Shown in pieces: positions 25,095 through 31,529 of a stretch of DNA of 45,044 nucleotides; position 1 is the first letter of the stretch; every line of letters starts with the position of its first letter. Origin of the DNA: Longitalea arenae. GTDB taxonomy: Bacteria; Bacteroidota; Bacteroidia; Chitinophagales; Chitinophagaceae. Where the stretch lies: positions 1 through 45,044 of the forward strand of contig NZ_JAFFJX010000028.1 of the NCBI RefSeq assembly GCF_016924755.1, read 5' to 3'. Position numbers and translations under genes: made by a program. A model generated the notes under the pieces. That model searched no databases. It was not told where the DNA came from and worked only from the letters and a program-made list of their open reading frames with translations.

Positions 25095-25317
25095 GAATGA
25101 CTACTGTGTTTTTGATTTTCATTGAAGCATATAGGAGGGCTGCTGCAATATCCTGCTTTTCGAGAACAGGATGTTGCTCAAGAATTTCTGCCTCGGTAAG
25201 ACCACTGGACAGTAATTCCAATATATCACTTACAGGAAAACGCAAACCACGTATCGTGGGTTTGCCTCCCATTAGCCCAGGCTGTATAGTAATTCTATCT
25301 AAAAGTGGCGAAGTCAT
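25084..25317 (-). CDS. DUF433 antitoxin candidate
   Basis: A 77-residue DUF433 protein (PF04255), a winged-helix DNA-binding fold of antitoxin type. It starts MTSPLLDRITIQPGLMGGKP and carries the family core ITIQPGLMGGKPTIRGLRFP with the DILELLSSGLTEAEILEQHP helix pair. It would bind its own promoter and neutralise the downstream DUF5615 protein. The 11-nt overlap (stop within the toxin start) indicates translational coupling, with the antitoxin first as usual. The pair resembles the VapBC-like arrangement, but activity is inferred from family and gene order only. Confidence 0.9.
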   Translation of the reverse strand: MTSPLLDRITIQPGLMGGKPTIRGLRFPVSDILELLSSGLTEAEILEQHPVLEKQDIAAALLYASMKIKNTVVIHAA

Positions 25318-25578
25318 TTATATAAAATTTATCCTCGTATACAAATCTAACATAAAAGTAAGATCTGTGTACCCTAGAAGTGTAAAAAGCATTAATGTAT
25401 TGGCTGTCAGTGTCTTAATGCAATCGCCATCTCTCAATTTAACTGTAATTGTATTTAATTTTGACAGATATGGCAAATTGAAGGGAACTGGTTGGCCGGA
25501 AATATACTTTTAAGTTCTTTGTCAGTCAGACAAACTGTCAAATCAATCAAATCCTGTATTAATCGGTTAGACTTTTCG

Positions 25579-25627
25579 CCCCATCCCGCTACTCGAAAAG
25601 GCTTCAATATTTGGAGCCTTTTTTATT
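25579..25627 (+). repeat. tRNA-Met 3' end remnant plus terminator
   Basis: CCCCATCCCGCTA at 25579-25591 repeats the acceptor end of the tRNA-Met. Four nt later AAAAGGCTTCAA, loop TATT, TGGAGCCTTTTTT forms a terminator. The upstream 5' half is absent. It marks the far side of the segment that holds the DUF433/DUF5615 pair. Confidence 0.75.
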
Positions 25628-25667
25628 TGGTCATTATCGTTCAGTTAGCGTTACGCTGCTGCCAATT

Positions 25668-25688
25668 AGGTTCAACTCCCATTCCCTC
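25668..25688 (+). repeat. tRNA T-arm remnant
   Basis: GGTTCAACTCCCATTCCC matches the T loop and 3' strand of the tRNA-Met (GGTTCAACTCCCGATCCC) with two changes. A bare fragment. Confidence 0.55.
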
Positions 25689-25752
25689 GGACAGGATAAC
25701 CTTTCTTAGAAAAGAATAGTCAGCCTGTATTATGCAAATGACTTTGAAGAGT

Positions 25753-25959
25753 TTAGGGTCTGTTACCTAGCACACCAACATTTATTGATATATGTTTGTC
25801 TTGTCCGCTATAAAAAACGTGAAATTGGTCAATATTTGTGACATACGCAGCAACAATATAATGTGTAGCGCTATTGGAAAGAGCAACGAAATTAAACTCT
25901 TTTGATTTTAGGAAGGTAACGGTTTCTTTTGCATAAACATCAGCGGTTATTTTCGCTGT
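25753..25959 (-). pseudogene. 5'-truncated coding remnant, unknown family
   Basis: An open stretch of 68 codons with no usable start codon, bounded upstream by TGA at 25960-25962 and ending with TAA at 25753-25755. The translation looks protein-like: ADVYAKETVTFLKSKEFNFV, then NIDQFHVFYSGQDKHISINV and GVLGNRP at the end. I do not recognise the family. The lack of a start, and placement among tRNA debris, suggest the 3' end of a gene that was cut by rearrangement. Confidence 0.5.
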
Positions 25960-26127
25960 TCAGCTTCAGTTCCGGCGTGACGGGAACACTGATGAACAAC
26001 AGAAATAAGTATCAGCTATAAACATTAATTTGGCTTCGGCTTCTGCAGAGCGGCGCTATTATCTTGACTGCAGCAATACTGAGAGTGGATAGTCCTTTTA
26101 CCAAAACACGCTTTAAACCTACAACAT

Positions 26128-26618
26128 ATGAAGAAAAAATTTTTCCCCTGCAAGTATAGTCTTTGCTTCTTTATGACAATGCTTTTCACTTTTTCCGTTC
26201 AATTCTTAACGGCACAATCAACAAGTGCTCAGGAGAAAATGCAATTAGGGACTTGTTGGCGCGGTTTTACGAAGGTTGGAATACTCATGATGTGGAAAAG
26301 ATGGTATCTGTATATGCTGACGATATAGACCATATCAATGTTTTTGGGGAATGGCATAAAGGCAAGCAAGTGATGAAAGAAGCCCTTGCTCAGTTTCATG
26401 CAGGACCAGCAAAGAATAGCCAGAAAGCATACACCATCGAAAAGATAAGATTTGTAAAGCCTGATGTGGCAGTAGTACAAGTGCGCTCAATAAGTACCGT
26501 AGGCAATATCGGCACATATGTCCTAGACAAGGCGACCGGTAAATGGCTGGTAGTTAGCTTTACAAATGTCGGGTATGAACTGAAGCCAACAGAAACAAAA
26601 AGTTTCGGAAATGAGTAG
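26128..26618 (+). pseudogene. Secreted SnoaL/DUF4440-like protein, frameshifted
   Basis: The ATG at 26128 opens a clear signal peptide (MKKKFFPCKYSLCFFMTMLF, continuing to FLTAQSTSAQE) that soon runs into nonsense in that frame. The other frame carries, from about 26240, a good SnoaL/DUF4440-type body: NAIRDLLARFYEGWNTHDVE, then VYADDIDHINVFGEWHKG, through LDKATGKWLVVSFTNVG. The two halves fit as one protein of about 160 residues if one base is missing near CAGGAGAAAATG (26231-26242). Either a real -1 frameshift or an assembly error at the A-run. The family includes steroid isomerase-like and unknown enzymes. Nearby debris favours a dead gene. Confidence 0.75.
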
Positions 26619-26621
26619 ACA

Positions 26622-26643
26622 GGCAGTCGATCGGCTGACTGCC
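26622..26643 (+). terminator. Weak hairpin after the SnoaL-like gene
   Basis: GGCAGTC / GACTGCC, seven base pairs with a GATCGGCT loop, 4 nt past the stop codon. No T-run follows, so termination is uncertain. Confidence 0.4.
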
Positions 26644-26699
26644 GAGCTTATAAGTCGCTAAAAGCAATTAAGTCGGCTAGTAACTGGTTCTGGAATTGT

Positions 26700-26746
26700 C
26701 CCCATCCCGCTACAAGGTAAAGGCTTCAGATTTGAAGCCTTTTTTA
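26700..26746 (+). repeat. tRNA-Met 3' end remnant plus terminator (second)
   Basis: CCCCATCCCGCTA at 26700-26712 again copies the acceptor end of the tRNA-Met. AAAGGCTTCA, loop GATT, TGAAGCCTTTTTT at 26719-26745 is a terminator close in sequence to the one at 25596. The 5' part is missing. Confidence 0.75.
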
Positions 26747-26755
26747 TTTGATCAG

Positions 26756-26847
26756 CGCGTTGGATTCATATCCGCCAGCTGGCGGACTCGGGTTCAACTC
26801 CCGATCCCGCTACTAAGACAAGGCTTCACGGAAGTGAGGCCTTTTTT
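26756..26847 (+). pseudogene. tRNA-Met pseudogene with perfect palindrome, plus terminator
   Basis: Starts GCGCGTTGGATTCAT (anticodon stem and CAT), then ATCCGCCAGCTGGCGGA with the perfect 16-bp palindrome at 26771-26786, then CTCGGGTTCAACTCCCGATC and CCGCTA, identical to the intact tRNA 3' half. The acceptor 5' strand and D arm are absent. AAGGCTTCAC, loop GGAA, GTGAGGCCTTTTTT at 26820-26847 is its terminator. The palindrome takes the place of the same 11 nt as at 24205. Confidence 0.8.
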
Positions 26848-26854
26848 ATTTAAG

Positions 26855-26920
26855 TGTGGGTTCAACTCCCATCCCGGGTAGATCAAAGAATTTCAGCGTG
26901 GGTTCATATCCGCCAGCTGG
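26855..26920 (+). repeat. Further tRNA T-arm and palindrome debris
   Basis: GTGTGGGTTCAACTCCCATC (T arm) then CCGGGTAG, followed at 26897 by GCGTGGGTTCATATCCGCCA with a truncated palindrome (TCCGCCAGCTGG at 26909-26920). The palindrome is cut at its centre and joined directly to the gene fragment that follows. Confidence 0.65.
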
Positions 26921-27045
26921 CTATTTTTAGCGAATATGATGTTCACCTGTGCAATCTTTACTCTGAACAAGATATCATTGAAGATGTAGCCGAGGTATTT
27001 TTTGAAGACGGTTATATGGCAGAAAAATTGAACCTGATCCTATGA
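26920..27045 (+). pseudogene. 3' gene fragment joined to the palindrome
   Basis: 41 codons plus stop, reading AIFSEYDVHLCNLYSEQDII, then EDVAEVFFEDGYMAEKLNLIL. The sequence is acidic and helix-like and looks like the C-terminus of a real protein, but I do not recognise it. There is no native start: the 5' side ends abruptly in the half-palindrome, as expected from a recombination junction. Confidence 0.5.
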
Positions 27046-28197
27046 TTACAAACTTAGCTTATTCATGTCCAACGCTATTGCAGATGGCGTGTAGCCTCGT
27101 ACTTTAAACACCTGCCTGTTAGGAGGTAGGTAATTGGCTTCGCCACCCCGACGGGTATAAACTGCAATCGCAGCGCCGCCACCGAAAGCACCGGTGAAAG
27201 GCGGGGGATACGCTTTTACAATTGCAATGTCTGTCATGGGTATATTGGCGATCTGTTGGGCCGACACCCTTACTTCATCCAGATAGAACGTTACCCCGCC
27301 GCCACGCCACGTGGCAGCGCCTGTTGATGCAATTTGCAACCCGGCAACCCTGCCTTGCAAGTAGTTAAAAACATTGGGAAACCCAATCGCACTGGGGTCA
27401 TCCATAATACTAATCAAGCGCTCGTCTCCTGACCGGAACAAGCCGCTGACATGTTCTTCATTAAATTGCTGCCCCCGGGTTCTGGCGGTGCTCCTTACAA
27501 TGACCGCCGGCAGCGTAGTACCGCGGTCTGCAAAAAGCGCCTCTGGGGTTTCAACAGGCTTGTTCAGGGTTGGCCGCACCGCTGCTGGCGGGTTACCTAT
27601 GTAAAATGTTCTGCCTGCAACGGCCAGGGGTTCATAGCTGGAATCAAGTTGACTACTGATGCTGATATTCAGCGACTGGTTATTGTCTTTTGTTCGCTGG
27701 AAAGCTAACAATGCATTGTCTTCAAACAGCCAGTTACGGATAGCGAAGGTGCCGTCCGGCGCCACAGTTACTTTCTGCTCGTCCCAGTCGCCAGTTTTGG
27801 TGAGAAGCATCGCTTGAATACTACCGATGTTCCTGTCGTCTTTTATCTGGCCAATCACTTCGAAAAATCGTTGCTGCAAGCCCGCCAGCAACGTGTATTT
27901 GCCGAGGGGCAAGGAATCGGGTAAGAAAATTTTACCAGAAGCTCGCCCTTCGATCACCGGCCAGCGGAGGCGGGTGCGCCGGCCTTCTTCGTTCTCAATC
28001 ACCAGCTCCATTGTTGCCAGGGATTGGTTCAGTAGTTGGCCACCGCCATCTTTATAATCCACTGTTACAAGTAATGAATCGCCGGGTGGAAAGACGTTTT
28101 TGTTGAGTTTTATATCTAACCGGCCTGTCGTCTGCTGAGCCTGTACGGAAGCCGGCAGCAGCAAGGCGATAAGGGGTAATAAAAAGATGCTTTTCAT
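27046..28197 (-). CDS. Secreted protein with MG2-like and TonB-plug domains, no barrel
   Basis: A 383-residue exported protein. Residues 1-21 are a signal peptide ending ASVQAQ. The next 100 residues look like a macroglobulin MG2 domain (LNKNVFPPGDSLLVTVDYKD, then LPLGKYTLLAGLQQRFFE). The C-terminal half is a TonB-dependent receptor plug: DERLISIMDDPSAIGFPNVF, LQGRVAGLQIASTGAATWRG, then VTFYLDEVRVSAQQIANIPM and GGGAAIAVYTRRG. The beta-barrel is missing, and the protein ends KVRGYTPSAIALDMN, so it is an orphan plug. Similar carriers of alpha-2-macroglobulin and plug domains are common in Chitinophagaceae. ATG at 28197 fits the signal peptide better than 28209. Confidence 0.85.
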   Translation of the reverse strand: MKSIFLLPLIALLLPASVQAQQTTGRLDIKLNKNVFPPGDSLLVTVDYKDGGGQLLNQSLATMELVIENEEGRRTRLRWPVIEGRASGKIFLPDSLPLGKYTLLAGLQQRFFEVIGQIKDDRNIGSIQAMLLTKTGDWDEQKVTVAPDGTFAIRNWLFEDNALLAFQRTKDNNQSLNISISSQLDSSYEPLAVAGRTFYIGNPPAAVRPTLNKPVETPEALFADRGTTLPAVIVRSTARTRGQQFNEEHVSGLFRSGDERLISIMDDPSAIGFPNVFNYLQGRVAGLQIASTGAATWRGGGVTFYLDEVRVSAQQIANIPMTDIAIVKAYPPPFTGAFGGGAAIAVYTRRGGEANYLPPNRQVFKVRGYTPSAIALDMNKLSL

Positions 28198-28878
28198 ACA
28201 TATACCCAATCAATATTGAAGCCAGCAGCCCATATTAAAATAAAAAATAAAGATAAAATTCACGAGGTCTGCGCTTACCCAATTGAAGCCGGCGCTCTCA
28301 AAAGCATGTTGGGGTCACTGTCAAATAACGGTTGCTTCCCAGCCAGGGATGCAGTGTTTCCATCAAGGATGCTACTTGCGGCAGCCTACCTCCCTGTTTC
28401 ATTCGGTGTTTATAAGCCACCGGGCAAGCGATTACAGTTGTGGTAGTTTTTTCCAGTTTTGAGGAAGCAGCCCTTCAATATTGGCGGTAGTAAACAGGTG
28501 CATGTCGCCAATACATCCTTCGGTAGCCTCATGATGTGCCATAGTATTGAGAGTGCACTGAGATAGCACTAAGATAGCTCTAAGATAGCAGATAGCTCTA
28601 ACACAGCTCTGCAGACCAAGTGCGCAAGAGCACTCCCTCACCAATCGTAGACAAGTCTGTAAACACTCTTAGAGCACTCAACACCAACTTTTGTAGCACT
28701 TGTCTCGTCCTAACATAGCTATACAGGTGAAGAATAAATCCTGAAGCAACTATACATTCTGTTAAAATTGATTTCCAGGTGGTTCAACTGTAACGATTAG
28801 CGACGGACGTTAACAGCGCAACGAGCAAGATGTGACAAATAAAAGTTTTTTAAGAACTTTGACATTTTGCATGGTCAT
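28198..28878. repeat. Non-coding stretch with 11-bp repeats (28558-28613)
   Basis: About 680 nt between divergent genes. Short 11-bp units of type AAGATAGCTCT occur about five times at 28558-28613 (CTGAGATAGCA, CTAAGATAGCT, CTAAGATAGC, CTAACACAGCT). Echoes such as AGAGCACTC follow to about 28690. Short open frames here (for example minus 28432-28540 with MAHHEATEGCIGDMHLF) lack the support needed to call them genes. Confidence 0.5.
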
Positions 28879-29355
28879 ATGAATACAGCACGAATACTAA
28901 ATTGTAATCATTCGGATTTTTTACAGATCCTTGCCGACATCGAAGATTTCTGGGGAAGCAACAGAACGCTTTCATATCATCATCCCATGTTTTTTAATGA
29001 ATTTGGAAACACGGCATTTGTGATAAAAAACGACGAGAAGGTAATTGCTTATCTCTTTGGTTTTTTATCACAGACTGAACACACCGGTTATGTTCATCTT
29101 GTCGGGGTTAGACAAACTCATCAAAATAAAGGATTAGGCAAAACCCTTTACAATCATTTTATAGCTTACCTAAAAAGCATCGGTATTTACAACTTAAAAG
29201 CCATCACAACGCCAACAAATGAAAAATCAATACACTTTCATTTGGCTATGGGAATGCAAATGACCGGAATTGAAAATGAATACGGCATAAAGGTGATTAA
29301 AGACTACTCAGGCCTGGGGCAGCACAGAGTGGTCTTTAAGAAGAAACTTGACTGA
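28879..29355 (+). CDS. GNAT-family N-acetyltransferase
   Basis: A 158-residue acetyltransferase. It has the beta-alpha core LVGVRQTHQNKGLGKTLYNH, where QNKGLGK is the acetyl-CoA pyrophosphate loop (R/QxxGxG), and ends with SIHFHLAMGMQMTG and a C-terminal VVFKKKLD. The substrate is unknown. ATG at 28879 is preferred over the TTG at 28867. The gene is clearly more AT-rich than its surroundings, which suggests recent acquisition, in line with the debris upstream. It is followed by a short coding remnant and then by a second GNAT gene. Confidence 0.88.
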   Translation: MNTARILNCNHSDFLQILADIEDFWGSNRTLSYHHPMFFNEFGNTAFVIKNDEKVIAYLFGFLSQTEHTGYVHLVGVRQTHQNKGLGKTLYNHFIAYLKSIGIYNLKAITTPTNEKSIHFHLAMGMQMTGIENEYGIKVIKDYSGLGQHRVVFKKKLD

Positions 29356-29377
29356 AAAAACATCGAACCGTTCATAA

Positions 29378-29503
29378 GGATTGCAACAGGCGGGCGCGAG
29401 TATCGCATCAATCGGTTACGAGGAAACCAAACCATTCACATACCAGGATTATAAATGGCTAAAAAACACTATATCACAACGAAAGGCATCACTGCAACTA
29501 TAA
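29378..29503 (+). pseudogene. Truncated coding remnant
   Basis: Open from 29378, closed by TAA at 29501-29503, reading AGASIASIGYEETKPFTYQD then YKWLKNTISQRKASLQL. It looks like the C-terminus of a protein whose start is lost; TAA precedes it at 29375-29377. I do not recognise the family. It lies between two acetyltransferase genes in a region with other broken genes. Confidence 0.45.
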
Positions 29504-29526
29504 CTTTTTCTTCCTAACTTACGGCT

Positions 29527-30003
29527 ATGCCAGTTATACAACTTCGCAGCCCGGTATATACCGACCTGGAACATTTCTTCCGCTTTCAACTCGACGAAGA
29601 AGCTTGTCACCTTGCTGCGTTTATGCCAAAAGATCATCGCGACAGGGATGCCTTCATGAAGAAATGGGATCGACTGCTAAATGATGAAAGCATTAACACC
29701 CGTACCATCCTGGTGGATGGCGCCATTGCAGGCAGCGTATCTAAATTTGTCATGGATGGTGATGCAGAAATAACTTATTGGGTAGACAAGCCATACTGGG
29801 GACAGGGAGTTGCTTCTGCTGCTCTCATGCAGTTCCTTACGATTGAAAAGACACGACCCATTTTTGGCCGCGTAGCTTTCGATAACATAGGTTCACAACG
29901 TGTATTGGAGAAATGTGGCTTTGTAAAAATAGATACGATCCGCGGCTTTGCCAATGCACGGGCTGCAGAAATAGATGAATATGTTTATAAACTGATATCC
30001 TGA
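29527..30003 (+). CDS. GNAT-family N-acetyltransferase (RimJ/RimL type)
   Basis: A 158-residue protein. It begins MPVIQLRSPVYTDLEHFFRF, the acceptor-side signature of the RimL branch, and has the acetyl-CoA loop KPYWGQGVASAALMQFL followed by VAFDNIGSQRVLEKCGFVKI, the closing beta-alpha motif. The catalytic and CoA elements are all present. Substrate unknown; relatives act on ribosomal or small-molecule amines. The DUF1801 gene follows on the same strand with 32 nt between, so co-transcription is possible. Confidence 0.92.
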   Translation: MPVIQLRSPVYTDLEHFFRFQLDEEACHLAAFMPKDHRDRDAFMKKWDRLLNDESINTRTILVDGAIAGSVSKFVMDGDAEITYWVDKPYWGQGVASAALMQFLTIEKTRPIFGRVAFDNIGSQRVLEKCGFVKIDTIRGFANARAAEIDEYVYKLIS

Positions 30004-30035
30004 AAATAATTCTATAGCACACTTTTCTTTCTTAT

Positions 30036-30422
30036 ATGGCTACAGAAAAGATCAAGTCCCTGGTTCAGCTCTATGCTTTGCTGCCTGAAAACGAAAAAAT
30101 AATCGTTGATGTATTGAGGCATATCGTTATCGACACCCTTCCCGGATATTGCAAAGAGAAACTTTCATTTAATGTACCTTACTTCTATGGCAAAAAGGGA
30201 ATTTGTATTATCTGGCCCGCTACAGTCCCCAGAGGTGGGATCAAAGAAGGTGTGCTCTTCGGATTTTGGTATGGCAACAAACTTAATGACGTTGACAATT
30301 ATTTAACGCAGGGAACCAATAAGCAGATCTTCTATAAAATTTATAAAGCTCCGGAGGAGATCAACCAACGGAAAATAGTTCGCCTCTTACAAGAAGCCAT
30401 TAAGCTGGATAAGCAATGGTAG
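30036..30422 (+). CDS. DUF1801-domain protein
   Basis: A 128-residue protein with a single DUF1801 domain (PF08818). Typical segments are EKIIVDVLRHIVIDTLPGYC, LSFNVPYFYGKKGICIIWPA and GVLFGFWYGNKLND. The fold is a beta-barrel with helices; no enzymatic activity is known. The gene is full length for the family. It lies between a GNAT gene and the methionine aminopeptidase gene and may be read with the GNAT gene. Confidence 0.87.
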   Translation: MATEKIKSLVQLYALLPENEKIIVDVLRHIVIDTLPGYCKEKLSFNVPYFYGKKGICIIWPATVPRGGIKEGVLFGFWYGNKLNDVDNYLTQGTNKQIFYKIYKAPEEINQRKIVRLLQEAIKLDKQW

Positions 30423-30489
30423 GACCGGTATTGCCTGTTGCTTCTACCTTCGCTTTAAACCACCAAAAACGCACCCGTCAATAATTTCA

Positions 30490-30497
30490 TACCTTTG
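30490..30497 (+). promoter_or_regulatory. -7 promoter element before the map gene
   Basis: TACCTTTG matches TAnnTTTG, 19 nt before the ATG at 30517. It lies in the intergenic gap after the DUF1801 gene. Confidence 0.5.
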
Positions 30498-30516
30498 CTG
30501 GCCGAAAAAGGAAAAT

Positions 30517-31281
30517 ATGTCAATAACCAGGGAATCGGAATTGTCAGGAATGCAAAAAGCAAGTGAAGCCGTTGCATTCACATTAAAGGAAATGATCAAT
30601 TATGCCCAACCCGGCATGAGCACCAAAGAGCTGGATGAGTTTGGAGGGCAGGTCCTCGCCGGCTTTGGCGCAAGATCAGCACCTTATCTGACATACGGCT
30701 TCCCGGGCTGGACTTGCATAAGTGTAGGCAATGAATTCTGCCACGGTATACCCAGGGCCAATCGCATTTTGAAAGAGGGCGACCTGATAAATATTGACGT
30801 TTCTGCCGAGCTTGCTGGCTTCTGGGCCGACAATGGCGGCTCCTTTGTTCTTGGAAATGATGTGAATCAACATCAAAAATTAGTAGATACCTCCAAACAG
30901 ATCCTGCGCCATGCGATCAGCAACATCAGGGGCGGCGTAAAAATAGCAGATATTGGGCACCTCATGGAGACAGAAGCCCGGAAACATGGCTATAAAGTTA
31001 TTAAAAACCTGGGAGGGCATGGGATCGGCCGCGGCCTTCATGAAGAACCGGCAGAATTGCTGAACTACAGGAACCGTTCCGACCTGAGAAGATTTAAGAA
31101 AAATTCGGTCGTAGCCATTGAAACCTTTATTTCCACCACCTCTACCTATGCCGTGGAACTCAACGACGGCTGGACGATGGTTGGCAACAAAGGAGGTTTT
31201 ATGGCGCAACACGAGCATACCATCGTCATTACCGATGAACAACCTATTATACTAACGGAAATGAATGGGATCTTTAATTAA
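30517..31281 (+). CDS. map: Type I methionine aminopeptidase
   Basis: A 254-residue M24 peptidase. All metal ligands are in place: an Asp in INIDVSAELAGFWADNGG (two aspartates in the DxxxxxxxxxxD pair), His in LGGHGIGRGLHEEP, Glu in VAIETFIS and Glu in MAQHEHTIVI. The auxiliary His in GNEFCHGIP is also conserved. It removes the initiator methionine from new proteins. Length fits the shorter type Ia form. A promoter element lies 19 nt upstream of the ATG. Bacteroidota often have more than one map gene; this stand-alone copy is not next to secY or adk, so it may be a second copy. Confidence 0.93.
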   Translation: MSITRESELSGMQKASEAVAFTLKEMINYAQPGMSTKELDEFGGQVLAGFGARSAPYLTYGFPGWTCISVGNEFCHGIPRANRILKEGDLINIDVSAELAGFWADNGGSFVLGNDVNQHQKLVDTSKQILRHAISNIRGGVKIADIGHLMETEARKHGYKVIKNLGGHGIGRGLHEEPAELLNYRNRSDLRRFKKNSVVAIETFISTTSTYAVELNDGWTMVGNKGGFMAQHEHTIVITDEQPIILTEMNGIFN

Positions 31282-31529
31282 ACCCTGGTATCAGGCATTC
31301 CACTCAAACCTTAAGAAATCTCAACAGTTTATTATTATCCACAAGATAATTTTTAAACAACCCTTTCCTTACATTTGTCTTCCCTATAACCCCAATAGCT
31401 AAGCTATCTTTCAAACGATTTACCTTCTTCACTGCCAGTAACAAAAGCCTCCTGCACAATTGTTTCCTTTCCTTAACAGGTTAGGCCAACCCGTATGTCA
31501 TTTTCAGAACCAAGTAAATAAACCATCTA

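Noticed and set aside
28432-28644. Small minus-strand gene
   Set aside because: The first half of the frame runs through the 11-bp repeats and no family, ribosome binding site or promoter supports it.
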